DNA of 64,000 nucleotides from an uncultured Aquimarina sp. (GTDB lineage Bacteria; Bacteroidota; Bacteroidia; Flavobacteriales; Flavobacteriaceae): assembly GCA_947497175.1 (NCBI GenBank), contig CANMFM010000003.1:124001-188000 (forward strand), given 5' to 3'. A program made the translations under genes and the position numbers. This document shows, piece by piece, positions 62,832 to 64,000 of the stretch (positions are counted from its first letter, which is position 1; every line of letters begins with the position of its first letter). The notes below the pieces were generated by a model that had not been told where the DNA came from, did not search any database, and worked only from the letters and a program-made list of their open reading frames with translations.

Positions 62832-63881
62832 TTATGCACAAGCACTAGAAATGACGCCAATATCATCAATCCTAACATCAACTCCTGCATCTATCAAATT
62901 ACAAATTGTGAAGGGTAATTCTACAATCGGGTTTTGACGTAAATTTAATCGATCTAAACCTATTAGTAACCCTATTTCTGGTGGTACGGTTGTAAGTCGA
63001 TTATCGTCTACTACTAAACTTATTAAATTCTCTAAGTTCCCTATTTCAAAAGGTAGCTCTTGTAAGAGATTTTCTGACAAAATTAAATTTGCTAAATTGT
63101 TTAGGTTACCAATTGTAGTAGGCAATGCCTGTAATTGATTTTCATGCAAATCTAAATCTACCAAATTATTTAGATTCCCTATTTCAACTGGTAAGTCTAC
63201 TAATTCATTATTACCAAGCTCTAAGAACTTTAGATTGACTAATTGTACAATTTTTGGTGGTACTGTTGTAAGTCTATTTGCTATTAAATATAATTCTTCT
63301 AATCGAGTAAGGTTTCCCATTTCTAAAGGAATTGTCGTAAGTGCAGCATTAAAAACACCTAATATAACTACTCTTCCATCTTGCATCGAAACTCCTCCCC
63401 CCCACATTTCAATATCACTATCAGGATTATCTACATCCCAACCCCTATTATCAAGTGGTACTCTTGTGATAGAACCATTGGCATAATAAATTGCTCTTAA
63501 GGCTTCGCGATCTGAGTCAAGATCTACACTGTTTACACTAATTGAAATCTGATATATTGTAGACGATACTCCATCTTGCGCAGTTACGGTATAAGTAACA
63601 GGATTAGTAAAATCTCGTACTGCTCCACCCTCTGGGCTTACTGTTGCATTTTCTGAAATCGCAATACTGGGTGCCAACGCCGTGATATCGGTACCAAAGG
63701 GTACTGTAATAACAATTGTATTTTCCTGCGAATCTATCTCGGAAAACACATTATCGATTAGATCAAATGCTAAGATTTCTTTATCACTACTCAAAACAGT
63801 TTGATCATCGTCACCATTACAAGCATACAATACTATTATGATACCAAACAATACCAATAGTTTATTCGTTACATTTTTCAT
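62832..63881 (-). CDS. leucine-rich-repeat surface lipoprotein
   Basis: 349 residues. Lipoprotein signal (IIIVLYACNGDDD, lipobox cysteine about residue 21, with an acidic +2 region that favours surface export). A DUF5018-like/Ig-like domain follows (about 35-115: VFSEIDSQENTIVITVPFGTDI ... TYTVTAQDGVSS). Then about six 23-residue leucine-rich repeats of the Shoc2-like type (LEELYLIANRLTTVP, LKFLELGNNELVDLP, LVDLDLHENQLQALP, and so on). It likely binds a protein or glycan at the cell surface. Its promoter belongs to the dyad group, so it is co-regulated with the giant-protein operons. Confidence 0.88.
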   Translation of the reverse strand: MKNVTNKLLVLFGIIIVLYACNGDDDQTVLSSDKEILAFDLIDNVFSEIDSQENTIVITVPFGTDITALAPSIAISENATVSPEGGAVRDFTNPVTYTVTAQDGVSSTIYQISISVNSVDLDSDREALRAIYYANGSITRVPLDNRGWDVDNPDSDIEMWGGGVSMQDGRVVILGVFNAALTTIPLEMGNLTRLEELYLIANRLTTVPPKIVQLVNLKFLELGNNELVDLPVEIGNLNNLVDLDLHENQLQALPTTIGNLNNLANLILSENLLQELPFEIGNLENLISLVVDDNRLTTVPPEIGLLIGLDRLNLRQNPIVELPFTICNLIDAGVDVRIDDIGVISSACA

Positions 63882-63933
63882 ACTCTTTTTCCTCTTTTTC
63901 GAATCTTTTAAATCTCTTAGTTTAAGATTTTAA

Positions 63934-63978
63934 CAAAAATAAGATGAATAAATAGCATATAAACCCCTGTTTTCAGTG
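63934..63978 (-). promoter_or_regulatory. dyad promoter a: CACTG-AAAA-CAGGG, 23 nt, TATTTTTG
   Basis: Dyad 63965-63978, spacer 63942-63964 of 23 nt, exact TANNTTTG box at 63934-63941, about 50 nt before the ATG of the LRR lipoprotein. No TTTG -33 box. Confidence 0.75.
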
Positions 63979-64000
63979 AAATCAATTAGAAAAATTAGCA

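Noticed and set aside
1-64000. CRISPR array, rRNA operon, complete insertion sequence, restriction-modification or known defence system
   Set aside because: No regularly spaced repeats, rRNA sequence, transposase ORF or recognised defence genes were seen.

Overview
The window reads as low-GC chromosomal DNA of a marine Bacteroidota, most likely a member of the Flavobacteriaceae (an Aquimarina/Kordia-like genome is my best guess, from family content only). Reasons: Bacteroidota promoters (TANNTTTG -7 boxes, one with an ideal TTTG-N19 upstream element at a tRNA-His gene), type IX secretion (T9SS) C-terminal sorting domains, SprB repeats, a TANFOR-type giant protein, a bacillithiol deacetylase, and weak Shine-Dalgarno signals.

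Layout. 1-16 kb is core genome: the end of an NhaC-type antiporter, a thioesterase, a nitroreductase, a DegT-type aminotransferase, then a minus-strand housekeeping run (tpx, dgkA, ftsK, lolA-like, LptF/G-type permease, ribB), a thioredoxin/DUF6952 pair, a 2-Cys peroxiredoxin, a TPR hybrid histidine kinase, a trans-sulfuration enzyme coupled to bshB1, and tRNA-His. A lipoprotein M28 peptidase and tRNA-Ser(TGA) follow. 17.4-28.5 kb is an eroded accessory region starting directly after tRNA-Ser: an integrase N-terminal remnant joined to a phosphodiesterase-family C-terminal remnant, intact small genes (Crp/Fnr, SRPBCC, DUF1330, SMP-30-like lipoprotein, AraC, membrane protein, ECF sigma, SnoaL-like, RidA-like), at least four decayed genes, and an unlisted 47-residue GG-leader peptide gene that looks like a RiPP precursor. 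29-53 kb is dominated by very large envelope or secreted proteins, all on the minus strand: an operon of an outer-membrane beta-barrel (840 aa) plus a TANFOR/FN3/metalloprotease protein (1727 aa); an operon of a 1532-aa beta-rich protein, a 697-aa FN3 protein and a 2087-aa SprB-repeat T9SS adhesin; then a 164-aa cytosolic protein and a 676-aa T9SS cargo protein. 53-64 kb has assorted accessory genes (AhpD-like, Crp/Fnr, SDR with its TetR regulator, serine hydrolase, Imm11-like protein, GNAT-like protein, AraC, leucine-rich-repeat lipoprotein).

The strongest new signal is regulatory. Five minus-strand promoters carry a 14-bp dyad, C(A/C)CTG-N4-CAG(T/G)G with at most one deviation and an A4 or T4 centre, placed exactly 23 nt upstream of a TANNTTTG-like -7 box. 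None has an obvious TTTG -33 box. They drive the beta-barrel/TANFOR operon, the 1532/697/SprB operon, the 676-aa T9SS protein, the LRR lipoprotein and a 297-aa membrane protein. This geometry is that of a class II activator and unites the giant surface cluster and outlying genes into one candidate regulon. A second structural oddity is a period-three cysteine pattern through the SprB repeats. Everything is read by eye from sequence; no database search was run.
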